NCBI RefSeq assembly: GCF_003704105.1
Contig: NZ_QUOQ01000003.1
Location: 496,001-560,000 of the forward strand
Direction of reading: 5' to 3'
DNA length: 64,000 nt
DNA from: Brevundimonas lutea
GTDB taxonomy: Bacteria > Pseudomonadota > Alphaproteobacteria > Caulobacterales > Caulobacteraceae
Shown here: positions 25,505 to 33,559 of the stretch, one piece after another
How positions within the stretch are numbered: the first letter of the stretch is position 1
How the letters are laid out: each line of letters starts with the position of its first letter
Position numbers and translations under genes: made by a program
The notes under the pieces: model-generated
The model's input: the letters and a program-made list of their open reading frames with translations, nothing else
Databases searched by the model: none
What the model was told of the DNA's origin: nothing

Positions 25505-25822
25505 CTAGGTGGTCCGACGACCCATCAAAAAGCTGAAATCGCCGTCTCTCAGCTTTCCTTTCACGGCGTGACCGCGCTTCGTTGAGATGTTGACGACCAG
25601 CAAGAGGTCTTGCGTGGCATCGAAGTCGGGCGTGGCCGATACGATCGCGGCCGCGATATCGGAGGACGTGCTGTCTGACTCGATCAGATAGAGCGATGTC
25701 GCTTCGCTCCAGTATTTCGACTTCGACTGCGCCACGATAGCGGCAGTGAGGTCTGCGTAGCAGCGGTCATATCGGGCGTCGGTATCGTAGTCGATCCGGT
25801 AGGCAACGACGAAGATGGACAT
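25505..25822 (-). CDS. IS passenger: Cas2/VapD/SinR-like small protein
   Basis: The 105-residue protein reads as a single ferredoxin-like beta-alpha-beta-beta-alpha-beta domain: MSIFVVAYRIDYD (strand 1 with Asp residues), a helix around CYADLTAAIVA, ATSLYLIESDS (strand), SSDIAAAIVSAT (helix) and DLLLVVNIST (strand). This resembles the SinR-family and Cas2/VapD fold group. Whether it has RNase activity is unknown. No Cas1 or repeat array is near, so it is not a CRISPR component. A palindrome, ATAAGG-N4-CCTTAT, immediately precedes the start and may be an operator. Confidence 0.6.
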   Translation of the reverse strand: MSIFVVAYRIDYDTDARYDRCYADLTAAIVAQSKSKYWSEATSLYLIESDSTSSDIAAAIVSATPDFDATQDLLLVVNISTKRGHAVKGKLRDGDFSFLMGRRTT

Positions 25823-25932
25823 ATAAGGCGTTCCTTATGGAAGGCCGTAAGGCGTTGACCGAATCCGTCACTCCGAGCATAAGGGAGTTGTCTTTGACGA
25901 CTGCGGCCGCTGCCCTACAGCGGTTGCGAAGA

Positions 25933-25963
25933 AGCCCGGTCAGCGGTTGCACGCTGCCGGGCT
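25933..25963 (-). terminator. Stem-loop terminator after the transposase
   Basis: Arms AGCCCGG-CAGCG and CGCTG-CCGGGCT close a 6-base loop, with one bulged base. On the minus strand the stem is followed by TCTTCGC; on the plus strand by TTGCCCTT. It lies 95 bases beyond the transposase stop. Confidence 0.6.
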
Positions 25964-26057
25964 TTGCCCTTCTAGGGCGATTCTCAACCTTTCGGAAACC
26001 CTTGTTTCTTGCGCTTTCGCGCGAGCCTCGCAGCGGCGAACTTAAACGAAGGCTTCG

Positions 26058-26999
26058 TTAGTCCGCCGATATGTCAGGCGCTTCCCGACCGTGCCGACGA
26101 GGGCCGGTGCGCATGGCGTCTGAGAAGCCCAGCTTGGCGCGGGTGTTGTGGCGGAAGCCGAACTCGGTGACATAGCGGTTCAGGTGCTTCTCGGCGCAGT
26201 GCTGATAGACGCCGCGCATCCCCTTCTTGAACACGCCGAAGAAGCCTTCCGCGCTGTTCGTGTTCACGTCGCCCCGGGCGTATTCGCCAGCGGTGTGACG
26301 GACGGTTTCATGGGCGGCGAACACATCGGCCGCGCCGACATAGAGGCGGCTTTCGTCGGTGTGGAGGCGCGAGGCGGCGTCCACGTTCTCTAAGACGAGG
26401 CGCGAGACAGTGGCCTTGTCCGCCACGGCGACGTGAAAGACCTTGGCGCGGCCACCGCGCTCGACCAGGGCGACCACGGGGCGGCTGTTGCGACGCTTGG
26501 GATTGCCCTTGAGGAAGGGCTGACCCGACGTGCGAAGGGTCGGGGAGACAGCGGGCTTGCCGTAGTAGGTCTCGTCAGCTTCCACCACCTTACCCTCGCC
26601 GCCTAGCGGGGCGTTGTCGGTGTCGATCATGGCTTCACGGATACGGTGCGCCATGAACCAAGCGGTGCGGTAGGAGCCGAGGCCGAGTTCGCGCTGGAGC
26701 TGGAGGGCGCTGATACCCTTCTTGCTGGCACACATCAGATGGGTGGCCAGCAGCCACTTGTTCAGGGGAACCTTGCTGTCCTCATAGACGGTGCCGATGG
26801 TCGCGGTGAACGGCTTCTCACAAGCCTTGCACTTGTAGAGACCGGGGCGGTGCGACTTGCCCTTTAGCAGGGTGGACGCACCGTCACCGACCACGCCGCA
26901 ATGCGGGCACACCCGACCATCGGGCCAACGCAGCTTCTCAAAGTGAGCGCGGGCCTTGTCGGCGTCGTGGAAGATCGGATCGGAAAGAGCGGCGGTCAT
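26058..26999 (-). CDS. IS1595-family (ISXO2-like) transposase
   Basis: The 313-residue protein catalyses movement of the element. An N-terminal zinc ribbon is visible (CPHCG and CKACEKPF, about residues 32-62). The helix region KWLLATHLMCASKKGISALQ follows, then the catalytic core with acidic residues in VVEADETYYGK and LHTDESRLY and the family-typical NSAEGFFGVFKKG (Asn/Glu). The reading frame is complete, so the copy may be active. ATG 26999 lies 25 bases inside the right inverted repeat. Confidence 0.92.
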   Translation of the reverse strand: MTAALSDPIFHDADKARAHFEKLRWPDGRVCPHCGVVGDGASTLLKGKSHRPGLYKCKACEKPFTATIGTVYEDSKVPLNKWLLATHLMCASKKGISALQLQRELGLGSYRTAWFMAHRIREAMIDTDNAPLGGEGKVVEADETYYGKPAVSPTLRTSGQPFLKGNPKRRNSRPVVALVERGGRAKVFHVAVADKATVSRLVLENVDAASRLHTDESRLYVGAADVFAAHETVRHTAGEYARGDVNTNSAEGFFGVFKKGMRGVYQHCAEKHLNRYVTEFGFRHNTRAKLGFSDAMRTGPRRHGREAPDISAD

Positions 27000-27023
27000 G
27001 CATCTTGATACCGAATCCCATCC

Positions 27024-27046
27024 GGTATGTAAAGTGCATAGTTAGG
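27024..27046 (-). repeat. Right terminal inverted repeat of the IS1595 element
   Basis: Complementary to 24466-24488 with a single mismatch. It ends in TTAGG, next to the right copy of the 8-base target duplication. Confidence 0.85.
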
Positions 27047-27054
27047 TCGATATT
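27047..27054 (+). repeat. Target-site duplication, right copy
   Basis: TCGATATT, identical to 24458-24465. The reconstructed empty site reads TAGG-TCGATATT-CCTA, an imperfect palindrome about 25 bases upstream of the S24 repressor start. Confidence 0.85.
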
Positions 27055-27084
27055 CCTATCCGTTGCCGTTAGTCTCAGCGAATC

Positions 27085-27705
27085 ATGCCGCTGAGCCACA
27101 CCGAGATCTGGACTGCCCTGGACGCCCTCGCGGAGCGGCGGGGCCTGTCGGCGTCGGGACTGGCCAAGGCTGCGGGGCTGGATGCGACCAGCTTCAATCC
27201 CTCCAAACGCGGCAATGAAGGCCGTCCTCGGTGGCCCTCGACCGAAAGCCTGATGCGGGTGCTGCAGGCGACCGGCCTGTCGCTGGGCGAGTTCGCCGGC
27301 CTGGCCGGAGATGCGCCGACGCCCGACAACAGCATCCCCCTTCTCGGCATGGCGCGGGCCGGGGCCGGCGGCGCCTTCGATCCGCAAGGGTATGGGACCG
27401 AAACCGACCGGACCGATCTGCCGGTCGCCACCCCGACCATGATCTCGATCCGGGTTACCGGCGACTCCATGTCGCCGCTGTATCGCGAGGGCGACCGGGT
27501 GGTGGTGGACCGAGCCGTCACGGATGTGCGCAAGGGCGACCGCGTGGTCGTTCAGACGACCGACGGCGAGGTCATGGTCAAGGAGTATGCGGGCGGCGGC
27601 TCGGCGCGGGCGCATCTGAACTCGCTGAACCCCGATCACCCGCCGCGCGTCCTGGCGCGGCGCGACATCGACTGGATGTCGCGGGTGCTGTGGGTGTCCC
27701 AATAG
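27085..27705 (+). CDS. CI/LexA-like S24-family repressor with N-terminal helix-turn-helix
   Basis: The 206-residue protein has an XRE-like DNA-binding region (LSASGLAKAAGLDATSFNPS, about residues 21-40) and a C-terminal S24 peptidase fold. Catalytic Ser128 lies in TGDSMSPLYREGD and Lys166 in VMVKEY. A plausible Ala92-Gly93 self-cleavage bond lies in ARAGAGG; the spacing resembles LexA. It is probably a damage- or stress-responsive repressor. The IS1595 element now lies just 38 bases upstream of its start and may have replaced its promoter or operator. Confidence 0.87.
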   Translation: MPLSHTEIWTALDALAERRGLSASGLAKAAGLDATSFNPSKRGNEGRPRWPSTESLMRVLQATGLSLGEFAGLAGDAPTPDNSIPLLGMARAGAGGAFDPQGYGTETDRTDLPVATPTMISIRVTGDSMSPLYREGDRVVVDRAVTDVRKGDRVVVQTTDGEVMVKEYAGGGSARAHLNSLNPDHPPRVLARRDIDWMSRVLWVSQ

Positions 27706-27737
27706 CGAAAGGGCCGCCCCCGTTCGGAGAGCGGCCC
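27701..27737 (-). terminator. Stem-loop between convergent S24 and SH3 genes
   Basis: Arms GGGCCGC (27711-27717) and GCGGCCC (27731-27737). Read on the minus strand the stem is followed by TTTCGCTATT, a weak T tract, so it probably ends the SH3-protein transcript. Confidence 0.5.
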
Positions 27738-27756
27738 CGTCGCGATCAGGTCGCGA

Positions 27757-28284
27757 TCAGTAGCTGAGGTAGTTGGCGTTGACCCAGCCGCCGTTCGACA
27801 GCTGCACCCAGTCGCCTTGCGAACTCACCGCCTGGACGCTCTGGCCGGCGTAGAGGCTGCCGACCTGACCATAGTTGGTCCCGGGGCCAGAGCGAACGCG
27901 CAGGGTGGTCGTGGCGCGGTAGCTGTTCGAGGCGGCCTGGCCATAGGCGGGCTCGCCGTAATAGGCCGCCTGCTGGGCCGCGCGCTGACGCTGCTGGCGG
28001 CAGCCGACATAGGAACCGGCAGCGGCGCCCAGGGCCGCGCCGCCGATGGCGCCGGCCTCGCGTTCGTGACGCGAGATGCGGCTGCCCAGAAGGCCGCCGA
28101 GGATGGCCCCGCCGATAGCGCCGACCTGCTGGCGACCGCCGGGGGCGTCGCAGCTGATGATGCCGTTCCCCAGGCCGCCACGCGGCTGGTACGACTGGGC
28201 CGAGGCGGGCACGGCCACGGCGGCGAGAGCGGCGCTCATGGCCACGGCGAGGGCGGCCCTGGAGCGGAAAGTGCGGTTCGACAT
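27757..28284 (-). CDS. Secreted SH3-domain protein with glycine zipper
   Basis: A 175-residue envelope protein: signal peptide (to about VPASA-QS), a glycine-zipper segment (VGAIGGAILGGLLGSRI, then GAIGGAALGAAAGSYVG) and a bacterial SH3 domain in the last 60 residues (TLRVRSGPGTNYGQVGSL, GDWVQLSNGGWVNANYL). SH3 domains of this type bind peptidoglycan or peptides. AAAGGAG ends 6 bases before ATG 28284, so that ATG is preferred over the one two codons upstream. Confidence 0.85.
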   Translation of the reverse strand: MSNRTFRSRAALAVAMSAALAAVAVPASAQSYQPRGGLGNGIISCDAPGGRQQVGAIGGAILGGLLGSRISRHEREAGAIGGAALGAAAGSYVGCRQQRQRAAQQAAYYGEPAYGQAASNSYRATTTLRVRSGPGTNYGQVGSLYAGQSVQAVSSQGDWVQLSNGGWVNANYLSY

Positions 28285-28373
28285 GGTCATCTCCTTTGTT
28301 CGACGAGTGTCGATGGAGACGACCCTAGCGACCCGAGTCTGAAGCCGTCCGGACCTCTGCGGTCAGACGACGT

Positions 28374-31300
28374 TCATCGCAGCACGACCCGCCGGACGTC
28401 GGCCGGGATCACCAGTCGGGCCCCGTCCCAGCCCAAGGCGCGGCCGCCTGCCGTGGCGCGGGGCGGCGTCGCGTCGGCGGGCCATTCCAGCACATAGCCA
28501 TTGGGCGGACGCGCCTCGCCGTCGAAGGTCAGGACCATCCCCTCCCCTTCCCGGCGCAGGTGATAGGAAAGTCGGCCGTAGGGGGTGTAGAGGCCGGTGA
28601 CGCCCACGCCCTCGTCCGACGTCATCCAGTCCAGCGGCAGACCGGCGGCCAGGATCAACGCGCCCTGCCGGTCATAGGCGAACAGGTCGAGCGCCGAGCG
28701 GATATAGTCCGAACTGATCCAAGCGTGGGGCATGTCGCCGATGAAGCGCGGCTCGCGCGGGTCGCGCCCGACCACCTCGGCCCATCCGTTCCAGGCCTCG
28801 GGTCGCCGGTCGGCGAAGAAGAAGTCCAGCGCCCGCATGGCCCGCTCGCGCTGACCCAGCCGGATCAAGGCGCCGACGTTGCGCAGCTCATAGGGGGTAT
28901 AGTCGCGCCACCCCTGCCGCCGCTCCTGTCGGGCGGTGAAATTGTCCCAGTAGCGTTCAAAGGTGCCGGCCAGCAGGTCGGGCGGCAGCCGCTCCAGTTC
29001 GCCGACGGGCGACAGGGCGATGGTGGTGGAGGTGGCGTCGAAGTCGCCCCGATCCGCCGCACCGGCGATCCAGTCGATGTCATGGTGCTCGGCCGTCGCC
29101 CGGATTGAGGCGAAGATGTCGGCCGCGAACTGGTCCCGCGCCGCCGCGATCTCGGCCGCGGCCTGGGTCTCGCCCAGGGTCTCGGCGATGAAGACCGCAT
29201 CCTTGTAGCCCAGCAGCCCCCAGAAATCGTCCCAGTAGGAATAGGCCGGACGATCCGAATAGCCCTCGTGACTGATGGTCGGCGGCAACAGGCCGTACAG
29301 GTGGCGGCGCTCCGGCGTCTGGTTCTCGGGCGTCCGCTCCGAGGCCCGCAGCTGGTCCATGTAGCGGATGGCGCCCAGCACCCCCGGCCAAACCGAGCGC
29401 AGGCGCTCGACGTCGCCGTCAAAACGGTAGGTCTCGGCCGCCAGGAAGATGTATTCGCCGTGGCTGTCGTTCTCCGGCACCGGGTCCGAACCCCGGTCGT
29501 CGGCGCAGCACGGCACCTTGCCGTCGTCGAACAGGAAGGGCGTGAACCACTCCAGAAAGTCGGCGGACAGGCTAACCCAGCCCAGGCGGTTCAGCCCTTC
29601 CGCCATCATCGCCCCGTCACGAATCCAGGCGCGGTTATAGCTGCGCGTGCCCGGCTGCAGGATAGGCCCCTGCCGCGACATCAGCATGTGGGCCAGGGAC
29701 GAGCGCACCGTGTCGTCGATGCGCTGGCCCTCTGGCGGGGTGATCAGATCGACGCGGTCCAGCTTGGCCTTCCAGTCGGCGGTCAAGCGCTGCTCGACCT
29801 GGTCCCACGCCGCCTCGACCGATCCGGTTACCGGCAGGGCCGGCGCGGCGCCGGACAGGGGCGTGACCAGAACAACGGTGCGCGTCTCGCCGGGCGCCAG
29901 GGTCACGTCATGAATCAGGGCGCCCGCCGGCAGGTCGGTGCGGTCCGAAGTGACGTGCCGGGTCGCCGGGTCCAGTCGCCGGCCGGCCATAAGCAGGCTG
30001 TCGGGATCGGCGCCTTCGTCGAAGGTCGCCATGGCCACGGCGTCGGGCGCAACCAGGGGCCGAACGCGGATGGTGTCGCTCAGCACCAGCTCGCCGCCGG
30101 TCCAGTCGATCTGTTCGATCGGGCCGACGCCGCCCGGTACGGTCAGGAACTGCACCGGCCCGTTCACCTGATACGGCCGTGCGGCCAGCGCCAGCGTCAG
30201 GGTCTGCGCGCGCGGCGAGGTGTTGATAAGCTGATAGCGGGTCCACAGGCGCGCGGCCTCCGGCTCGCCCTCGGCCAGGGCCGTGGTGCGAAGAGTCCAT
30301 TCCTCATGTCGCCACTCGACCCAGGGGATCGGCAGATAGTCCTCGACCAGACCCTGGCTGATTTCGACATCGGCCCAGGTGACCAGGGTCCCGTTGTCCA
30401 CCACGAAGGGCTCGATTGACGGCCCGCCGCGCCGCAGCTCGACCGCGCCGTCCTCGCCGATCAGGCCGCTTTCGCCGCCGCCGTCGACCCCGACCAGCGT
30501 CCAGTACGGCTGCTCACCGTGGAAGCCTCGCGGATACAGACCACGGCGCGTCTCTTCGGCCACCGCGCTGACGAAGGTCGTGGCCGTCTCGCCGAACGAC
30601 AAGGGTTCGATCTCCAGTTCGGTCAGGCCATAGGCGGTCTCGGCCGGAGCGTTAAGTCGTTGCCCCGCGCCCACCTGACCGACCACGGCGGGCGGCGGCT
30701 CCGGCGCCAGCAGGTCCAGCCGCAGCCAGCGCGCCGAGCTCTCGGGCAATCGCACCCAGTCCACGCCGCCATTGGCGTTCTCGACCAGCGCCAGTTCACG
30801 CCAGTCCTGGCCATCCGATGAGGCGCTGATCCGATAGCGCGTCGCCGCCAGCCGCTCGGCCCACCGCAGGGTCAGGCCCCCGAACTCGCGCTCATAACCC
30901 AGGTCCAGGGTCAGGCTTTGCTCGCCCGCGCCTTCGGACCGCCAGACCGTGGCGCGGTCGCCATCGACCAGGCGATCGACCGTGTTCAGCCCGTCGCTGC
31001 TGCTGGCCGTGATCACCGGCAGGGGCGGCACGTCCGGCTCAGGCGGCAGTTCGCGCAGGACAAGGTCGTCCACTTCGATATGGCCGCGACCGCCCTCGCC
31101 GGCGGTGATGACGAACTCCATCCGGGCCGCGCCACGGAAGGTGCGATCCGGGTCCGGTCCCCAGGCCCAGATGATCTGCCGCCGCTTGATCGTCACCTGG
31201 GTCCAGCCGTCCGGCGCCGTCCACCGTCGGATCTGACGCCAATGGACATTGTCGCCCGAGGCGTCGGCGAACTTGATTTCCAGTGTGTTCGGATCGGTGT

Positions 31301-31583
31301 CGCCGCGCACCCAGAAGCTGATCTCGAAATTCTCGGGAACGTCGAGGTCGATGGCGCGCGCGACGAAGGCGTAGCCGGATCGACCGTTGAAGTCGTAATC
31401 CATGCGCATGGCCTGCCCGCCCTCCCGCCCCGCCACCTGGCCGGCCCGTGAGGTCACATCGGTCGAGGCGTCCGCCTCCCAGGCCAGCGGCGCGTCGAAA
31501 TCGTCAAGCACCGTGGTCTGGGCGAAAGCCGGCGCGGCGATCAGGGCGAACAGGGCGATCAGGAGGGCACGCAACATGGGCAT
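28374..31583 (-). CDS. Very large secreted glycosidase-like protein with carbohydrate-binding and discoidin domains
   Basis: 1069 residues. A signal peptide (LLIALFALIAAPAFAQ) precedes a galactose-binding-like beta-sandwich (about 22-180) and an F5/8 type C (discoidin/CBM32-like) domain (about 190-310, with LTLDLGYEREFGGLTLRWAE). A beta-sandwich region follows, then a C-terminal (alpha/alpha)6 six-hairpin domain with YNRAWIRDGAMMAEGLNRLG and NDSHGEYIFLAAETYRFDGD. The RAWIRDGA segment recalls GH15/GH63-type enzymes. It is the last gene of the sugar locus, 17 bases after a permease, so it should act on the same glycan. The exact GH family was not recognised. Confidence 0.75.
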   Translation of the reverse strand: MPMLRALLIALFALIAAPAFAQTTVLDDFDAPLAWEADASTDVTSRAGQVAGREGGQAMRMDYDFNGRSGYAFVARAIDLDVPENFEISFWVRGDTDPNTLEIKFADASGDNVHWRQIRRWTAPDGWTQVTIKRRQIIWAWGPDPDRTFRGAARMEFVITAGEGGRGHIEVDDLVLRELPPEPDVPPLPVITASSSDGLNTVDRLVDGDRATVWRSEGAGEQSLTLDLGYEREFGGLTLRWAERLAATRYRISASSDGQDWRELALVENANGGVDWVRLPESSARWLRLDLLAPEPPPAVVGQVGAGQRLNAPAETAYGLTELEIEPLSFGETATTFVSAVAEETRRGLYPRGFHGEQPYWTLVGVDGGGESGLIGEDGAVELRRGGPSIEPFVVDNGTLVTWADVEISQGLVEDYLPIPWVEWRHEEWTLRTTALAEGEPEAARLWTRYQLINTSPRAQTLTLALAARPYQVNGPVQFLTVPGGVGPIEQIDWTGGELVLSDTIRVRPLVAPDAVAMATFDEGADPDSLLMAGRRLDPATRHVTSDRTDLPAGALIHDVTLAPGETRTVVLVTPLSGAAPALPVTGSVEAAWDQVEQRLTADWKAKLDRVDLITPPEGQRIDDTVRSSLAHMLMSRQGPILQPGTRSYNRAWIRDGAMMAEGLNRLGWVSLSADFLEWFTPFLFDDGKVPCCADDRGSDPVPENDSHGEYIFLAAETYRFDGDVERLRSVWPGVLGAIRYMDQLRASERTPENQTPERRHLYGLLPPTISHEGYSDRPAYSYWDDFWGLLGYKDAVFIAETLGETQAAAEIAAARDQFAADIFASIRATAEHHDIDWIAGAADRGDFDATSTTIALSPVGELERLPPDLLAGTFERYWDNFTARQERRQGWRDYTPYELRNVGALIRLGQRERAMRALDFFFADRRPEAWNGWAEVVGRDPREPRFIGDMPHAWISSDYIRSALDLFAYDRQGALILAAGLPLDWMTSDEGVGVTGLYTPYGRLSYHLRREGEGMVLTFDGEARPPNGYVLEWPADATPPRATAGGRALGWDGARLVIPADVRRVVLR

Positions 31584-31600
31584 CTCACGCAGACGTCGGA

Positions 31601-32425
31601 TCACCCCTTCACGCTGCCCGCGAGCATGCCGCGGATGTAGTAGCGTTGCAGGGCGAGGAAGAGGATCAGCACCGGCGCCACGGTGATGACGGCGCCGGCC
31701 ATCATCATCTCGATGTCCTGGACGTGCTCGCGCGACAGGGCCGCCAGCGCCACCGGCAGGGTGTAGTTCGACTGATCGGTCAGGATGATCAGCGGCCACA
31801 GGAAGTCGTTCCAGCTGCCCAGGAAGATGAACAGGCCCAGGGTGACGATAATCGGCTGCAGCGCCGGCAGGACAACGCGGCGGAAGATCTGGCCCTCGGT
31901 GGCGCCGTCGACGCGGGCGGCTTCCAGCATCTCGTCGGGGATCGACAGGCAGTACTGGCGCACCAGGAAGATGCCGAAGATCGACGCCAGCCACGGCACC
32001 AGCGCCCCGGCGTAGGTGTTGACCAGCCCCATCTGTTTCAGAAGCAGGAACAGCGGCAGGGTGCCGATCTGCGCCGGGATCACCAGTATGCCGACAAGGG
32101 CCTGGAACAGCCGGTCCCGCCCCTTAAATCGCAATTTGGCGAAGGCGTAGCCGGCCGGAACCGAAAAGCTGAGCGCCAGGATCGTCGCCAGGCTGGCCAA
32201 CAGCACGCTGTTCCACAGATAGCGTCCCATGCCCTGATTGGCGAACAGGTCGCGGTAGTGCTCCAGCGTCGGCGACGACGGCAGCAGCGGCGGCGGAAAC
32301 ACGGCGGCCTCGCCGGTCTGCATCAGGCTGACCGACACCATCCAGGCCAGCGGAAACAGCACCAGCAGGCTGATCAGCGCGACGCCGAGGTTCAGGAGGA
32401 CGGTGGACGGCTTGAGGCGGGTCAT
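31601..32425 (-). CDS. Sugar ABC transporter permease, MalG type
   Basis: A 274-residue inner-membrane permease with about six helices. The EAA loop that contacts the ATPase is visible (EAARVDGATEGQIFRRVVLP). The start ATG 32425 overlaps the stop of the other permease by 4 bases (ATGA). It should form a heterodimer with that protein for oligosaccharide uptake. Confidence 0.9.
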   Translation of the reverse strand: MTRLKPSTVLLNLGVALISLLVLFPLAWMVSVSLMQTGEAAVFPPPLLPSSPTLEHYRDLFANQGMGRYLWNSVLLASLATILALSFSVPAGYAFAKLRFKGRDRLFQALVGILVIPAQIGTLPLFLLLKQMGLVNTYAGALVPWLASIFGIFLVRQYCLSIPDEMLEAARVDGATEGQIFRRVVLPALQPIIVTLGLFIFLGSWNDFLWPLIILTDQSNYTLPVALAALSREHVQDIEMMMAGAVITVAPVLILFLALQRYYIRGMLAGSVKG

Positions 32426-33393
32426 GTCTCGCTCCCCGCCAGGCGACGCGACACCCACAGCTGGACCAGGGTCACGGCCAGGATGCAGAGGAACAGGATG
32501 AAGGCCACGGCCGAGGCGGAGCCGAGGTTCCACCATTTGAAGCCCTCTTCGTACATGAAGTAGAGCACGGTCACGGTCGACTGCGCCGGCCCGCCCTGGG
32601 TCATCACATAGGGCTCGGCGAACAGCTGGAAGAAGGCCGCCACGGTGATGATCGAGACCAGCAGCACGGTCGGGGCGATGGCTGGCAGGGTGACGTGCCG
32701 GAACTGCTTCCAGCGCCCGGCCCCGTCGATCCGCGCGGCCTCATAGAGCTCGTCAGGCACGGTCTGGAGCACGGCCAGGAAGATCAGCATGTTGTAGCCG
32801 AAGGTCTTCCACACCACGAACATCAGGATGGCGGGGATGGAGCTCTCGGGCTGGCCCAGCCAGTCGACGGCGGGCAGGCCGATGCTGTCCAGGCCCCAGT
32901 TGATCACGCCATAGCGGGTGTGCAGCAGGTATCGCCACACCACGGCGGTGGCGACCAGGGTGGTGACGTAGGGGGCGAACAGCATCACCCGCCAGATCGG
33001 CCGCCATTTCACCGTGCGGGCGTTTAGGATCACCGCCGCGCCGAGCGCCGCCGCGATGGTCAGCGGCACGCCCAGCACGGCGAACCAGGCGGTGTTGCGC
33101 ATCGCCGTCCAGAACAGCGGATTGGACAGCAGCCGCTCGTAGTTCTGCAAACCGACGAAGCGCAGATTGGCGAGGTCGGCCAGGGCGTAGATGTCGAAAT
33201 CGGTCAGGCTCAGCAGCAGGGCCGAGACCACGGGAATGACGAAGAAGATGGCGATGGCGATCAGGGCCGGCGCCAGGAAACCCCATGCCGCCCGCTCACG
33301 CCGCCCGATGCCGCCGCGCCGCTTTGTGGGCGTCTTGGCGGGCAGGCGCTCCGAATGCACCGGATCCGGCGGCGTCTGGGCGACCATGGTCAT
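32422..33393 (-). CDS. Sugar ABC transporter permease, MalF type
   Basis: A 323-residue permease with a cytoplasmic Arg-rich N-terminus, six or more helices and the EAA loop YEAARIDGAGRWKQFRHVTL. It precedes and overlaps the MalG-type gene. A large palindromic repeat (33398-33546) separates it from the binding-protein gene, which could lower expression of the permeases relative to the binding protein. Confidence 0.9.
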   Translation of the reverse strand: MTMVAQTPPDPVHSERLPAKTPTKRRGGIGRRERAAWGFLAPALIAIAIFFVIPVVSALLLSLTDFDIYALADLANLRFVGLQNYERLLSNPLFWTAMRNTAWFAVLGVPLTIAAALGAAVILNARTVKWRPIWRVMLFAPYVTTLVATAVVWRYLLHTRYGVINWGLDSIGLPAVDWLGQPESSIPAILMFVVWKTFGYNMLIFLAVLQTVPDELYEAARIDGAGRWKQFRHVTLPAIAPTVLLVSIITVAAFFQLFAEPYVMTQGGPAQSTVTVLYFMYEEGFKWWNLGSASAVAFILFLCILAVTLVQLWVSRRLAGSET

Positions 33394-33397
33394 GATC

Positions 33398-33546
33398 CTT
33401 CTCCCCTCGGGGGAGAAGGTGGGGCGCGAAGCGCCTCGGATGAGGGGGCTGCCGGCGACAGGACAAACGGATGCATGGAGCGCGCGGACGCATCCCCCTC
33501 AACCGTCATGCTGCGCATGCCACCTTCTCCCCCGAGGGGCGAAGGG
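33398..33546. repeat. Large intergenic inverted repeat (REP/BIME-like), copy B
   Basis: Arms 33398-33450 and 33491-33545 match copy A at 16132-16280 in their outer hairpins (CTTCTCCCCTCGGGGGAGAAG) and GGATGAGGGGGCT block. The spacer between the arms differs. It sits between solute-binding-protein and permease genes inside a probable operon. Confidence 0.85.
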
Positions 33547-33559
33547 TCACGAAACATTG

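Larger units (their letters stand above)
24466..27046. mobile_element. IS1595-family element with passenger genes (about 2.58 kb)
   Basis: The element has 23-bp terminal inverted repeats (24466-24488 and 27024-27046, one mismatch, outer end CCTAACTATGC), an 8-bp direct target duplication and an IS1595-type transposase near the right end. Between the left end and the transposase lie a hypothetical gene, a tiny divergent ORF and a Cas2/SinR-like gene. Some IS1595 subgroups are known to carry passengers. Base composition is lower in GC than the surroundings, especially at 24480-25900. Confidence 0.88.

Noticed and set aside
25505..25822. CRISPR-Cas module suggested by the Cas2-like protein
   Set aside because: No Cas1, effector gene or spaced direct-repeat array was found anywhere in the window.
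25837..26061. 74-residue plus-strand frame between the Cas2-like gene and the transposase
   Set aside because: It runs through the terminator hairpin, has no good ribosome site and no recognisable sequence.
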